Assembly: GCA_050110875.1 (NCBI GenBank)
Contig: CP188828.1
Location: forward strand, 1,674,001-1,738,000
Source of the DNA: Methyloligella sp050110875
Lineage (GTDB): Bacteria; Pseudomonadota; Alphaproteobacteria; Rhizobiales; Methyloligellaceae
DNA: 64,000 nt
Direction of reading: 5' to 3'
The notes under the pieces are model-generated. The model had not been told where the DNA came from. It searched no databases and saw only the letters and a program-made list of their open reading frames with translations. Below are positions 30,768 to 40,844 of the stretch, one piece after another; within the stretch, counting starts at the first letter, position 1, and the number at the start of each line of letters is the position of its first letter. The translations under genes and the position numbers were made by a program.

Positions 30768-31054
30768 CGGCGGGCAGCCGAGCCTCAATCGTCTCGGCCC
30801 GGCGAGAGAAGCCTTTCAAATCAAACGCAATTTCCCCAGATGAGAGGGGAAGGTGCGGTGTAGGATGTTGAAGGCGGGAAGCTGCGCCATACATGTTGCG
30901 GCAGCTTTGAGATAGGCTGGCCGTTCCGGCCGTTTCGCCCCGCAAGCGCCGGGCTAAACGCCCAGCATTGTTGTCAGGGCTGGTGAAGGCCGATAAAGCA
31001 CGGTAAAACTGGCTTTCTCCCGCCTTTCTTCGCAATTCGCCAAGTAGGGGCCTT

Positions 31055-32977
31055 ATGAGCGCCGATACCGAAACCCCTTTGCTCGATCGAATCCACCTGC
31101 CGGAAGACCTGCGCGCGCTCGACGACGACCAGCTCGAGCAGCTCGCCGAAGAGCTACGCCGGGAGACCATCAACGCCGTCTCGGTCACCGGCGGCCATCT
31201 GGGAGCCGGCCTCGGCGTGGTCGAACTCACCATCGCCCTCCACAAGGTCTTCGAGACCCCGAAGGACAAGGTGATCTGGGATGTCGGCCATCAGACCTAC
31301 CCCCACAAGATTCTCACCGGCCGCCGCGACCGGATCCGCACCTTGCGCCAGCCTGGCGGTCTTTCCGGCTTCCTGAAGCGCGCCGAAAGCGAATACGACG
31401 TGTTCGGCGCCGGCCACTCCTCAACCTCGATCTCCGCCGGCCTCGGCATGGCCGTGGCGCGGGATCTGGCGGGCGAGGACCACAACGTCGTCTGCGTGAT
31501 CGGCGACGGGGCCATGAGCGCCGGCATGGCCTACGAGGCGATGAACAATGCGGGTGCCATGGATTCCCGCCTCATCGTCATCCTCAACGACAACGACATG
31601 TCCATCGCGCCGCCCGTCGGCGCCATGAGCGCCTATCTCGCGCGCTTGCTGTCCGGCGGCACCTATCGTCAAATCCGCAACTGGGCCAAGCAGCTCGCCC
31701 ATAAGATGCCCAAGAGCTGGGAACGCCGCGCCGCCCGGGCCGAGGAATACACCCGCGGCCTCTGGACCGGCGGCACTCTGTTCGAGGAGATGGGCTTCTA
31801 TTACGTCGGCCCCATCGACGGCCATAACTTCGATCACCTGCTGCCCGTGCTGCGCAATGTGCGCGACGCCGAGGACGGTCCGATCCTGGTTCATGTCGTG
31901 ACCCAGAAGGGCAAGGGCTACGGCCCGGCCGAGGTCTCCGCCGACAAGTTCCACGGTGTCGGCAAGTTCGACATCGTCACCGGGACTCAGGAAAAACCGA
32001 CCGGCAAGCCGCCGAGCTATACCAAGGTCTTCGCCAAGGCCCTCATGGATCAGGCGGAGCGGGACGAGAAGATCGTCGCCATCACCGCCGCCATGCCGTC
32101 GGGCACGGGGCTCGACAAATTCGCCGAGAAGTTTCCCGGGCGGACCTTCGATGTCGGCATCGCCGAGCAGCACGCGGTGACCTTTGCCGCCGGTCTCGCC
32201 GCGGAAGGCTTCAAGCCCTTCGCCGCGATCTATTCCACCTTCCTGCAGCGCGCCTACGATCAGGTGGTGCACGACGTGGCGGTGCAGAACCTGCCCGTCC
32301 GTTTCGCCATCGACAGGGCCGGCCTCGTTGGGGCCGACGGCCCCACCCATGCCGGCAGCTTCGACACCGCCTATCTGTGCTGTCTGCCCAACATGGTGGT
32401 GATGGCCGCTTCGGACGAGGCGGAACTGACCCGCATGGTGGCCACCGCGGTCGCCCATGACGACGGTCCCATCGCCTTCCGCTATCCGCGGGGCGAGGGA
32501 ACCGGTGTCGCGATTCCGGAAAATCCGGCGCCGCTTGAGATCGGCAAGGGCAGGGTGATCCGGGAAGGCTCGAAAGTGGCGCTGCTCTCTTTCGGTGCGC
32601 GCCTGACCGAGGCCACCGCCGCGGCCGAGCAGCTCGCCGGCTTCGGCCTCTCCGCCACCGTCGCCGATGCGCGCTTCGCCAAGCCGCTCGATATGGAGCT
32701 GCTGCGGAACCTCGCCGAAAACCACGAGGTGCTGGTCACCATCGAGGAAGGCTCCTCCGGCGGCTTCGGTGCGGCGGTTCTCGAAGCACTCTCCAAGGAA
32801 GGCTTGCTCAATCGGGATCTTTCCGTCCGCACCCTGACCCTGCCCGATATTTTCGTCGATCAGGGCAAACCGGCGCAGATGTATGCCGATGCAGGTCTCG
32901 ATGCGGCGGGTATCGTGGAGACGGTCTTCGCGACGCTCGGCGGAGAGCTCGCCAAGGACGCGCCGAGCCGCGCCTGA
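31055..32977 (+). CDS. dxs: 1-deoxy-D-xylulose-5-phosphate synthase
   Basis: A 640-residue thiamine diphosphate enzyme that joins pyruvate and glyceraldehyde 3-phosphate in the first step of the MEP isoprenoid pathway. The TPP motif is GDGAMSAGMAYEAMNN. Catalytic region segments include GHQTYPHKILTGRR, FGAGHSSTSIS, DVGIAEQHAVTFAAGLA and VHDVAVQNLPVRFAIDRAG. Length is normal. In many Hyphomicrobiales dxs is followed by tlyA; here a secreted protein and two SET-domain genes lie between, on the other strand. Confidence 0.97.
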   Translation: MSADTETPLLDRIHLPEDLRALDDDQLEQLAEELRRETINAVSVTGGHLGAGLGVVELTIALHKVFETPKDKVIWDVGHQTYPHKILTGRRDRIRTLRQPGGLSGFLKRAESEYDVFGAGHSSTSISAGLGMAVARDLAGEDHNVVCVIGDGAMSAGMAYEAMNNAGAMDSRLIVILNDNDMSIAPPVGAMSAYLARLLSGGTYRQIRNWAKQLAHKMPKSWERRAARAEEYTRGLWTGGTLFEEMGFYYVGPIDGHNFDHLLPVLRNVRDAEDGPILVHVVTQKGKGYGPAEVSADKFHGVGKFDIVTGTQEKPTGKPPSYTKVFAKALMDQAERDEKIVAITAAMPSGTGLDKFAEKFPGRTFDVGIAEQHAVTFAAGLAAEGFKPFAAIYSTFLQRAYDQVVHDVAVQNLPVRFAIDRAGLVGADGPTHAGSFDTAYLCCLPNMVVMAASDEAELTRMVATAVAHDDGPIAFRYPRGEGTGVAIPENPAPLEIGKGRVIREGSKVALLSFGARLTEATAAAEQLAGFGLSATVADARFAKPLDMELLRNLAENHEVLVTIEEGSSGGFGAAVLEALSKEGLLNRDLSVRTLTLPDIFVDQGKPAQMYADAGLDAAGIVETVFATLGGELAKDAPSRA

Positions 32978-32988
32978 ATCCGAAAGTC

Positions 32989-33471
32989 TTAGTCGAGCTC
33001 GCAGTTGGCGGCGAAGGTCTTCACCGCCTCGTCTCGGCCCACGCCGTCGAAGGTGCGGCTGGTGTCACCGATCTTCACCGTGAGCGGGCCGTCCGCACGC
33101 AGCACGTTCATCACCGGCTTGATGGGAAAGTCGCTGACCTCGGCGTAGATATCCGCGCTTTCATCCTCTTTCGCCGCCTCGCCTTTCAAAGGCGCTGCGA
33201 TCGTGCCGGCAGCAAGCTCGATGGAGAGCGGGTCGCCCGCCTTCACGTCCCCGACATCGTCGTAGATATCGAGCACGGCAACCTCCAGCTCGTTGAAGCA
33301 GGAGAGCAGCAGAAGCGGCAAATCCGCGTCGAACGCGCCGTAGCGCAGCGCGCTCATATCCCCGGTCGATTGAGCGGACCAGACGGCATTCTCTTGGGTG
33401 CGTGCGGAGGCCGCCAAAGGAAGCGCCGCAACAGCCAGGACGAGAAGGGTTTTCGACAGGACATTCGCCAT
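32989..33471 (-). CDS. Secreted hypothetical protein
   Basis: A 160-residue protein with a signal peptide (hydrophobic about residues 6-22, cleavage near ASA-R) and one Cys near the C-terminus plus one in LLSCFNEL, which could pair. The start may be ATG 33471 or the GTG at 33483, which has GAGGAAAC only four bases before it. No named domain is recognised. It lies convergent with dxs. Confidence 0.6.
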   Translation of the reverse strand: MANVLSKTLLVLAVAALPLAASARTQENAVWSAQSTGDMSALRYGAFDADLPLLLLSCFNELEVAVLDIYDDVGDVKAGDPLSIELAAGTIAAPLKGEAAKEDESADIYAEVSDFPIKPVMNVLRADGPLTVKIGDTSRTFDGVGRDEAVKTFAANCELD

Positions 33472-33516
33472 AATGGAATTCACGTTTCCTCGCCGGGGGA
33501 AGCTTTTCTTTGAAGC

Positions 33517-34077
33517 TTAATAGGGATCGTCTTTAAGATGTTCTATCCTGCGTTGCAAATAAGGTGAGAAATAGCCGGCGTAACGCCGTTGTAATTCTGG
33601 CCTTTTCCAATCCTCGCCCGTCACCTTGCCCCGGCAAGACGTTGCATTGCAGAAGCAGGCGAACTCGTCGTAAGGCGTGCCGTCGCACATCGCATAATCG
33701 ATTGTGATTTCTTCGCCCGGCGCGATCTCGCGCATGGCGACGAGCGCGATCTGGCCTCGCAAGCCGGCATTCGGCATGCAGGAATGGTTGATCAGGTCGG
33801 CCCCTTCCATGGGCGACAGAGAAACGAGATAGAGATCCTCCTCCACCTGAACGATGCGGTGGCGCAGCGCCTCGTCCACCGTATCGAGGCCATCGCCGGT
33901 GACGATCCGGCCGCTCCACATGGCGATCAGCTCCTCCTTCGCGATGGACTCTTTCGCGACGACCGCATGTCCGCCCTTCGCCGGCGCCGCAACGACGCTG
34001 CATTTCGCGGACAGATAGGCGGTCTCTTCTTGCGGTGCCGGAAAAAGAGCCGTGCGGGACGAGGACTGATCGGCCAT
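33517..34077 (-). CDS. SET-domain protein (with post-SET-like cysteines)
   Basis: A 186-residue protein with SET-domain blocks: the active-site NHSCMPN segment (ADLINHSCMPNAGL), EIAPGEEITIDY (catalytic Tyr) and a post-SET-like run FACFCNATSCRG with three Cys that could bind zinc. The family transfers methyl groups from S-adenosylmethionine to lysine side chains; the bacterial target is unknown. It starts 15 bases after the stop of a second SET gene on the same strand, so the two are probably cotranscribed. Confidence 0.85.
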   Translation of the reverse strand: MADQSSSRTALFPAPQEETAYLSAKCSVVAAPAKGGHAVVAKESIAKEELIAMWSGRIVTGDGLDTVDEALRHRIVQVEEDLYLVSLSPMEGADLINHSCMPNAGLRGQIALVAMREIAPGEEITIDYAMCDGTPYDEFACFCNATSCRGKVTGEDWKRPELQRRYAGYFSPYLQRRIEHLKDDPY

Positions 34078-34092
34078 GGGAACGATCCTATT

Positions 34093-34581
34093 TCAGGCCC
34101 CTTGCGGACGTCTGGTATGCGATACGGCTTGGGTGGCCAGGGGCAGGGCGGAGACCAGCGCCGCATCGGTCTGAACGTCGGCCGGCGGCAAGATTTCCTC
34201 GCCTGTCGGCCCGAACCCTTGGAAGGTTGGGAACAGCTCCCGATAGTCGCAAGTAAGCTCCGCGCCGGGCTGGATATCCTCCAGCGCGAGCCCTCGATAG
34301 AAGTCGCGGAAATCCGTGTTCGGCGTCTCGGAATGATTCATGAACCGGCCATTGTCGGAATCCAGGACCACATAACCGTCCCGCTTTAGATGCGGATAGG
34401 AGTAGATCCGCACGAACTCTTGCATATGCGGTGGCAGGGCGAGGATTTCATTCGCCGACATCTGCACATCCAACTTCTCATGTAGACGCCAAATCAGCGT
34501 TCCCTTCGGCACGAAGTCCTGCGAAAAGAGACCGATTCCCTGAATGGCGCTCGGGGCGATAGACGTTCTGATCAGCATCAT
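34093..34581 (-). CDS. Second SET-domain protein
   Basis: A 162-residue protein. SET features are GIGLFSQDFVPKGTLIW (GxG SAM loop), NGRFMNHSETPNTDF (NH motif) and PGAELTCDYREL (catalytic Tyr). It lacks the Cys-rich post-SET tail of its neighbour. The start at 34581 (MMLIRTS) is chosen because the open frame upstream to 34692 looks like noise. Divergent from tlyA (34708), with 126 bases between. Confidence 0.82.
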   Translation of the reverse strand: MMLIRTSIAPSAIQGIGLFSQDFVPKGTLIWRLHEKLDVQMSANEILALPPHMQEFVRIYSYPHLKRDGYVVLDSDNGRFMNHSETPNTDFRDFYRGLALEDIQPGAELTCDYRELFPTFQGFGPTGEEILPPADVQTDAALVSALPLATQAVSHTRRPQGA

Positions 34582-34707
34582 GGAGGGTGCATCCAAGGCC
34601 CGATGCAAACGCGCGAGGCAGCCGGGCCGGCTTCGCCCTTGCGCTTCTGCCAAGAGGCAACGCCGAAGATGGGCATCGGCGAGAATCGCCATTTAAGAGC
34701 AAAGCCT

Positions 34708-35457
34708 ATGGCAATCCATCGAAAAGTTAGGCTGGATCAGCTGCTCGTGGAGCGGGGCTTGGCGGAGACTCGCTCCCGCGCCCGGGATGCGATTTTGCGT
34801 GGCTGCGTTAGCGTTGCGGGCGAGGTCGCCATGAAGCCGGGGCTCCAGCTCGCCGATGGCGCCGAGATCGCCGTATCCGACGATGCCTTGCCCTATGTCT
34901 CCCGCGGCGGTCTGAAGCTCGCCGCCGCTCTCGACGCCTTCGGCTTCGATCCGGAAGGTCGGACCGCCCTCGATATCGGCGCGGCCACCGGCGGCTTCAC
35001 CGATGTGCTGCTCACCCGCGGCGCGGCCCACGTCTATGCGGTTGATGTCGGCACCTCCCAGCTCCATCCGCGCCTCCGCGAAGACCCGAAGGTCACCGTC
35101 ATGGAGCAGGCCGATGCGCGTCTTTTGGAGCAAGCGCAGTTCGCCGCGCCCATCGAGGCGGTGGTTTGCGATGTCAGCTTCATCAGCGCGACGCTCGTCC
35201 TGCCGAGGCCGCTTGCGCTTGCTGCGCCCGGGGCCTGGCTGGTCACCCTCGTGAAGCCCCAATTCGAATCCAAGCCCGACGCCGTCGGCAAGGGCGGCAT
35301 CGTCAAGGCGGATATCGACCGCCGGCTTGCCGTTGCGCGGGTGCGGGATTTCCTGGAGTTCGAGGCCGGCTGGCAGGTGGTGGGCGAAATCGAGTCCCCG
35401 ATTGCCGGCGGCAGCGGCAACAAGGAGTTCCTGCTGGGCGCGGTGAAGGCGGGGTAG
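34708..35457 (+). CDS. tlyA: TlyA family rRNA 2'-O-methyltransferase / hemolysin-like protein
   Basis: A 249-residue protein. The N-terminal S4 RNA-binding domain is VRLDQLLVERGLAETRSRARDAILRG. An FtsJ-like SAM methyltransferase follows, with motif I in ALDIGAATGGFTDVLL, then VCDVSFISATL and LVKPQFESKP (Lys of a KDKE-type site). The family 2'-O-methylates rRNA. The start at 34708 precedes the S4 domain directly. Usually near dxs in this order; here separated by three minus-strand genes. Confidence 0.92.
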   Translation: MAIHRKVRLDQLLVERGLAETRSRARDAILRGCVSVAGEVAMKPGLQLADGAEIAVSDDALPYVSRGGLKLAAALDAFGFDPEGRTALDIGAATGGFTDVLLTRGAAHVYAVDVGTSQLHPRLREDPKVTVMEQADARLLEQAQFAAPIEAVVCDVSFISATLVLPRPLALAAPGAWLVTLVKPQFESKPDAVGKGGIVKADIDRRLAVARVRDFLEFEAGWQVVGEIESPIAGGSGNKEFLLGAVKAG

Positions 35458-35502
35458 CGGCTATGGCACCTCCCCCTTCCAGGGGGAGGGAGCATGCAAG
35501 GG

Positions 35503-36597
35503 CTAACCCTTTCCCGTCTGCCCGCGATGCAGCAGGTAATGATCCGCCAGCACCAGCGCCATCATGGCTTCGCCGATGGGCACGGCGCGGATGCCCACGC
35601 AAGGATCGTGACGGCCCTTGGTCGACACGTCCGTCTCGTTGCCTGCCTTGTCGATGGTCTCCACCGGCGTGAGGATGGAGGAGGTCGGCTTTACGGCGAA
35701 GCGCGCCACGATGGGTTGGCCCGTGGAGATGCCGCCCACCACGCCGCCCGCATGGTTGGACAGGAACACCGGCTCGCCGTCGTCGCCTTGGCGCATCGGG
35801 TCGGCATTCTCCGTCCCCGTCAGCGCCGCCGCGGCGAAGCCTGATCCGATCTCCACCCCCTTCACCGCGTTGATGCTCATCAGCGCCGAACAGAGATCCT
35901 GGTCGAGCTTGCCGTAAACCGGCGCACCCAAACCCGGCGGAACGCCTTCCGCCACCACCTCGATCACCGCGCCGCAGGAATTCCCCTCCTTGCGCAGCCG
36001 ATCGAGATATTCGCCCCATTTTTCGACGGCCTTCGGATCGGGCGAGAAGAACGGATTCTCGTCCACCGCGCCCCAATCCCAGCTCTCCCGGGTGATCGGG
36101 TGGGGGCCCATCTGCACCAGCGCGCCGCGGATCGTGACGCCCGGTAGCACCTTGCGGGCGACTGCGCCCGCCGCCACACGGCAGGCCGTCTCCCGGGCGC
36201 TCGCGCGCCCCGAGCCGCGATAGTCCCGCACGCCATATTTGACGAAATAGCTGTAATCGGCATGGCCCGGGCGAAACTTGTCTTTGATGTCGCTGTAATC
36301 CTTCGAGCGCTGATCCGTGTTCTGGATCTGGAGCGCGATCGGCGTGCCCGTGGTGACCTGCCTGCCCGTCTCCTCGTCGGTGAACACGCCGGACAGGATC
36401 GCCACCTCGTCCGCCTCTTTCCGCTGGGTGGTGTAGCGCGACTGGCCGGGCTTCCGCTTGTCCAGGAAGCCCTGGATGTCGGCCTCTGTGAGCGGAATGC
36501 CGGGCGGGCAGCCATCGACCACGCAGCCGATCGCCGGCCCGTGGCTTTCGCCCCAGGTCGTCATACGGAAGAGATGGCCGAACGTGTTATGCGACAT
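35503..36597 (-). CDS. aroC: Chorismate synthase
   Basis: A 364-residue FMNH2-dependent enzyme that converts EPSP to chorismate, the last step of the shikimate pathway. Signatures are the N-terminal GHLFRMTTWGESHGPAIG, the RGSGRASARETA motif and the C-terminal GRHDPCVGIRAVPIGEAM. Length is typical. The repeat copy B (36688-36777) lies in the gap between it and fabI. Confidence 0.97.
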   Translation of the reverse strand: MSHNTFGHLFRMTTWGESHGPAIGCVVDGCPPGIPLTEADIQGFLDKRKPGQSRYTTQRKEADEVAILSGVFTDEETGRQVTTGTPIALQIQNTDQRSKDYSDIKDKFRPGHADYSYFVKYGVRDYRGSGRASARETACRVAAGAVARKVLPGVTIRGALVQMGPHPITRESWDWGAVDENPFFSPDPKAVEKWGEYLDRLRKEGNSCGAVIEVVAEGVPPGLGAPVYGKLDQDLCSALMSINAVKGVEIGSGFAAAALTGTENADPMRQGDDGEPVFLSNHAGGVVGGISTGQPIVARFAVKPTSSILTPVETIDKAGNETDVSTKGRHDPCVGIRAVPIGEAMMALVLADHYLLHRGQTGKG

Positions 36598-36687
36598 GGC
36601 GCTGTTCTAGGGTTGCGGTTGTGGCGCGGCAAGCGGGGGAGTATAGCGCGGAGGGCGCAACAAATTCTTATCGGGCCGGCATTTTTC

Positions 36688-36775
36688 ACCTCTCCCCGCC
36701 GGGGAGAGGTCGGATGCGCAGCATCCGGGTGAGGGGGACAAGATGCGGCGAAGGGCTCCCCCCTCGCCCCAACCC

Positions 36776-36777
<2 letters not shown>
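36688..36777. repeat. Intergenic palindromic repeat, copy B (inverted, truncated)
   Basis: Read on the plus strand this 90-base element matches the reverse complement of copy A from its CTCTCCCC...GGGGAGAG hairpin through GGATGCGCAGCATCCGG and into the CCCCAACCCC end. The outer second hairpin is missing because the element ends at the fabI stop codon (36776-36778). It lies in the aroC-fabI gap. Confidence 0.72.
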
Positions 36778-37594
<817 letters not shown>

Positions 37595-37712
37595 AGACAC
37601 GTCCCCCTGTTCCCGGTGCCGCTTTAAAGCAGAAAGCGTCACAGGTCGATAGAAGGTTGTGCCTTATAGGCCCCATGGCAGGCGTGAGGCTAGGCCGAAA
37701 TCGACCGTTTCC

Positions 37713-38201
37713 TTAGCCGGCGAGCATCCAATTGCCGTCATGGTTACGGCAAGCCGTCCCGACGATGGCGCGCTCATAGGTCCCCAGGGTGATGGAATAG
37801 TTCACCTTGCGGCAGACCCGCCCGGATGCGTCGCGGAATGCCGAGATCGTCTTGATAACGCCGGAAAGCTCGTTTTTCTGCCGTTTCCAGACCAGCGTCG
37901 CGCCATCGCCGAGCTGCATCAAGGCGATTTCGAGCGCCTTGAGCGCGACCTTGCGGTCGCTCTCGTCCAGCTTGGCCCGTAAGGCGCCCAAATCGGCGGA
38001 TTTCGGCGCTTCAGCCCCGTCCTTAGCCTTTGGCGATTCGGCCCATGAAGGGCCCCTCAGCGAGACTCCCGGCACGGAGTCGAGCTGCAGAGATGCCGGC
38101 TGCTCCTGGGCCAGCGAAGAGGTGGGGGCGGGCGCCAGAAAATATAACGCCAAGCAACCCGCCCCAATGATGATAGGAGCGTTCCAATGGAACGTACGCA
38201 T
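37713..38201 (-). CDS. Secreted RT0821/Lpp0805-type surface protein
   Basis: A 162-residue exported protein. The N-terminal hydrophobic signal ends near SLAQ. A helical linker is followed by the C-terminal domain with RVCRKVNYSITLG and VGTACRNHDGNWML, which matches the 17-kDa surface antigen-like family. A Cys pair frames the domain and could form a disulphide. Envelope location is expected; no function is known. Confidence 0.7.
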   Translation of the reverse strand: MRTFHWNAPIIIGAGCLALYFLAPAPTSSLAQEQPASLQLDSVPGVSLRGPSWAESPKAKDGAEAPKSADLGALRAKLDESDRKVALKALEIALMQLGDGATLVWKRQKNELSGVIKTISAFRDASGRVCRKVNYSITLGTYERAIVGTACRNHDGNWMLAG

Positions 38202-38382
38202 AACCAATCGTCCCCACACACGCGCTGGCCGAATACGCGGCCGCGCCAACTATCAACGGGGCTCATGTTGCGCCAACAGGGTGAGCAAACCGTAAATGCC
38301 GGTGCCGCTAAGGGATGAAAATAACGGCAGTCGATTCAAAAATTGCAAAAGCCGCGTGAGTCGGTAGAAGGGCGACAGCGCC

Positions 38383-39024
38383 ATGGTCGACACATCTGAA
38401 CTTTCCAGCTTGCAGAACGAAGCCGCCGAAGCCTTGTCCGAGGTGAAGGATCCGTTCGCGCTTTTTGCCGCCTGGCTGGAGGAAGCCCATGCTCACGAAT
38501 TGCCCGAGGCCAATGCCATGGCCCTGGCCACGGCCGATGAATCCGGCATGCCCAATGTACGCATGGTGCTGCTGAAAGGGCTGAGCCCCGAAGGGCTGGT
38601 TTTCTATACCAACTCCGAAAGCATCAAGGGCGACGAGTTGGCCGCCAATCCGAAAGCCGCCATCTGCCTGCACTGGAAGAGCCTCGGCCGCCAGATCCGG
38701 GCGCGCGGAGCGGTGGAGCTGACCACGCCTGAGGAGGCGGATTATTATTTTGGGACGAGGGCACGAGAGAGCCGCATCGGGGCCTGGGCGTCCCAGCAAT
38801 CGCGGCCGCTTCCTTCCCGCAGCGTTCTGGAAGAGGCGGTGAGGGCCCGGGAAGCGGAATTTGCCGATGGGCCCGTGCCGCGCCCGCCCCATTGGCTGGG
38901 CTACCGTATCGTGCCGGTCGAGATCGAGTTCTGGCTGAACCGCGATTTCCGGCTGCACGATCGCATCGTGTTCCGCCGGGAATCCCCGGATCGCGCCTGG
39001 AAACGGCAGCGGCTCTACCCGTAA
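38383..39024 (+). CDS. pdxH: Pyridoxamine 5'-phosphate oxidase
   Basis: A 213-residue FMN enzyme that oxidises pyridoxine or pyridoxamine 5'-phosphate to PLP. Motifs are PNVRMVLLKG, FYTNSESIKGDELA, AAICLHWKSLGRQIRARG, SQQSRPL (here WASQQSRPLPSR) and the C-terminal FWLNRDFRLHDR, then KRQRLYP. Length is typical. Confidence 0.96.
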   Translation: MVDTSELSSLQNEAAEALSEVKDPFALFAAWLEEAHAHELPEANAMALATADESGMPNVRMVLLKGLSPEGLVFYTNSESIKGDELAANPKAAICLHWKSLGRQIRARGAVELTTPEEADYYFGTRARESRIGAWASQQSRPLPSRSVLEEAVRAREAEFADGPVPRPPHWLGYRIVPVEIEFWLNRDFRLHDRIVFRRESPDRAWKRQRLYP

Positions 39025-39080
39025 GCCGCGCAAACCCCTATCTTAGGGCGAGTTCGTCCATCGATAGATCGCGAGAGCGT

Positions 39081-39836
39081 ATGACCGTCATCCCCAACGA
39101 AGAGCGCAAGACGCTGATCCTGACCGGTGCCAGCCGTGGCATCGGCCATGCGACCGTGAAGCGCTTTTCCTCCGCCGGCTGGCGGGTCATCACCTGCTCG
39201 CGCCACCCCTTTCCGGAGAACTGTCCCTGGGAGGCGGGGCCGGAGGATCACATCCAGGTCGACCTCTCCGATTCCAAGAATACCCTGGAAGCCATCGCCG
39301 AGATGCGCGACCGGCTGAAGGCGCAAGGCTCGCGGCTGAACGCCTTGGTCAACAATGCCGGCATCTCGCCCAAAGCCGCGGACGGCAGCCGCATGGGCAC
39401 CATCGAGACCGAGGTGCAGGATTGGCAATGGGTCTTCCAGGTGAACTTCTTCGCCCCCGTCATGCTGGCCCGCGGTCTGCTGGAGGAGCTGAGCGCGGCG
39501 GAAGGCGCCGTGGTCAACGTCACCTCCATCGCCGGCTCCCGGGTGCATCCTTTCGCCGGCGCCGCCTATTCGACGTCGAAAGCGGCGCTCGCCTCGCTCA
39601 CCCGCGAGATGGCCAACGATTTCGCCCCGCGCGGCGTGCGGGTGAACGCCATCTCCCCGGGCGAGATCGACACGGCGATCCTGTCGCCCGGCACCGACAA
39701 GCTTCTGGAAGAGATCCCCATGCGCCGCCTCGGCACGCCGGAGGAGGTGGCCAAGGCCATCTATTTCCTCTGCACCGAGCAGTCGAGCTACGTGAACGGC
39801 GCCGAGCTCCACATCAACGGCGGCCAGCACGTTTAG
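39081..39836 (+). CDS. Short-chain dehydrogenase/reductase
   Basis: A 251-residue classical SDR. The NAD(P) loop is TGASRGIG, NNAG is in LVNNAGISP, the catalytic Tyr-Lys pair is YSTSKAA, and the proton relay continues in NAISPGEIDT. C-terminal VNGAELHINGGQHV is typical. The ATG at 39081 follows pdxH by 56 bases on the same strand. Substrate unknown. Confidence 0.88.
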   Translation: MTVIPNEERKTLILTGASRGIGHATVKRFSSAGWRVITCSRHPFPENCPWEAGPEDHIQVDLSDSKNTLEAIAEMRDRLKAQGSRLNALVNNAGISPKAADGSRMGTIETEVQDWQWVFQVNFFAPVMLARGLLEELSAAEGAVVNVTSIAGSRVHPFAGAAYSTSKAALASLTREMANDFAPRGVRVNAISPGEIDTAILSPGTDKLLEEIPMRRLGTPEEVAKAIYFLCTEQSSYVNGAELHINGGQHV

Positions 39837-39864
39837 CGGCGATCAAACCAAGCCACAGATGAAA

Positions 39865-40788
39865 TTATCTGTCGTTAATTGCGGCGTCGGCAGCAGCTCG
39901 TTGATTTTTCAGCTTTGGCAGATCAAGGACCTCCAGGATGCACCAGGAAGGAATTACGACCGACATGCCACTCATTCCTTGAACGTAGTCGGCGACGGGA
40001 ACGCGATTGCTTTTCGCATTGCCCCTCTCCACTTTCCATTGCTCAGGGAATTGGCCCCAGTGGATGCCAAGCAAATTGAACGGTGGTGTAACGCAAATCC
40101 GACCACCTTCCTGAAGTGTTTTTTCAGGCTCCCCAACATGCTCTCTATTGAAGATTATTATGTCGAAAGGGTAGCCCCAGCTTCGGCCCCTTAGATCTCC
40201 AGCAAAGGTGCGATAAGCAAAGACCGGAGAACCCGAGTAACCTGTCCGGGAATGCATATCGACCACGTAGCTTTCACCCTTGAACCCCGTGGGCTGCTTC
40301 ACTGGAGCGGCTCGATCGGGCAACATACTTATGTTGCCGAACCGTGCGCTGGGGACATTCTTGGAGACCCCTGCATGGTCAACGAACAAGCCCAGCATGA
40401 AGACGTCATCTCCAACTACGAAAGGGTTGGTTTCGGGGGAGCGTACAAACGCGCCAGTCGAGACCGAGCTGATTGCTTGCTCTTGCTGTTCGGTGAGATT
40501 CAGGGGCGTTACGGCAATATCGTATTTCCCAGGGATGAATTCCCATTGATCCGGTCCGAGGTCGATCACACTCGGATCTCCCGTGCCGGATGGGAGACGG
40601 ATTACCGACCCGCATTGGCAGGCCACATGCCAGTTTGTCACTGCATAATGGTGTCTGGGCAGGCCGAATTCATTTTGCACTTCAACGACGAAACCCGTTC
40701 CGACGGGATTGAGGCCCTCAGAAGCGTCGTTAGCTGTGGAATATAAGTAGAATACGCTTTCGATAATGTTTTTTGGGATCGCGGGCAC
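39865..40788 (-). CDS. Orphan trypsin-like serine peptidase-like protein
   Basis: A 307-residue cytoplasmic protein (no signal peptide). A putative chymotrypsin-fold triad is seen: His in YAVTNWHVA (after GTGFVVE), Asp in YDIAVTPL and Ser in GYSGSPVF, about residues 50, 90 and 185. GC content and codon use are visibly lower than in neighbours, which suggests acquisition. Similar orphan trypsin-like domains occur in defence and stress loci, but no partner gene is present here. Confidence 0.65.
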   Translation of the reverse strand: MPAIPKNIIESVFYLYSTANDASEGLNPVGTGFVVEVQNEFGLPRHHYAVTNWHVACQCGSVIRLPSGTGDPSVIDLGPDQWEFIPGKYDIAVTPLNLTEQQEQAISSVSTGAFVRSPETNPFVVGDDVFMLGLFVDHAGVSKNVPSARFGNISMLPDRAAPVKQPTGFKGESYVVDMHSRTGYSGSPVFAYRTFAGDLRGRSWGYPFDIIIFNREHVGEPEKTLQEGGRICVTPPFNLLGIHWGQFPEQWKVERGNAKSNRVPVADYVQGMSGMSVVIPSWCILEVLDLPKLKNQRAAADAAINDR

Positions 40789-40844
40789 GTCCGAACTCCG
40801 AGATTGTAGGCAGGGAGGGTGATGTTACTGAACCATCTCATAGC

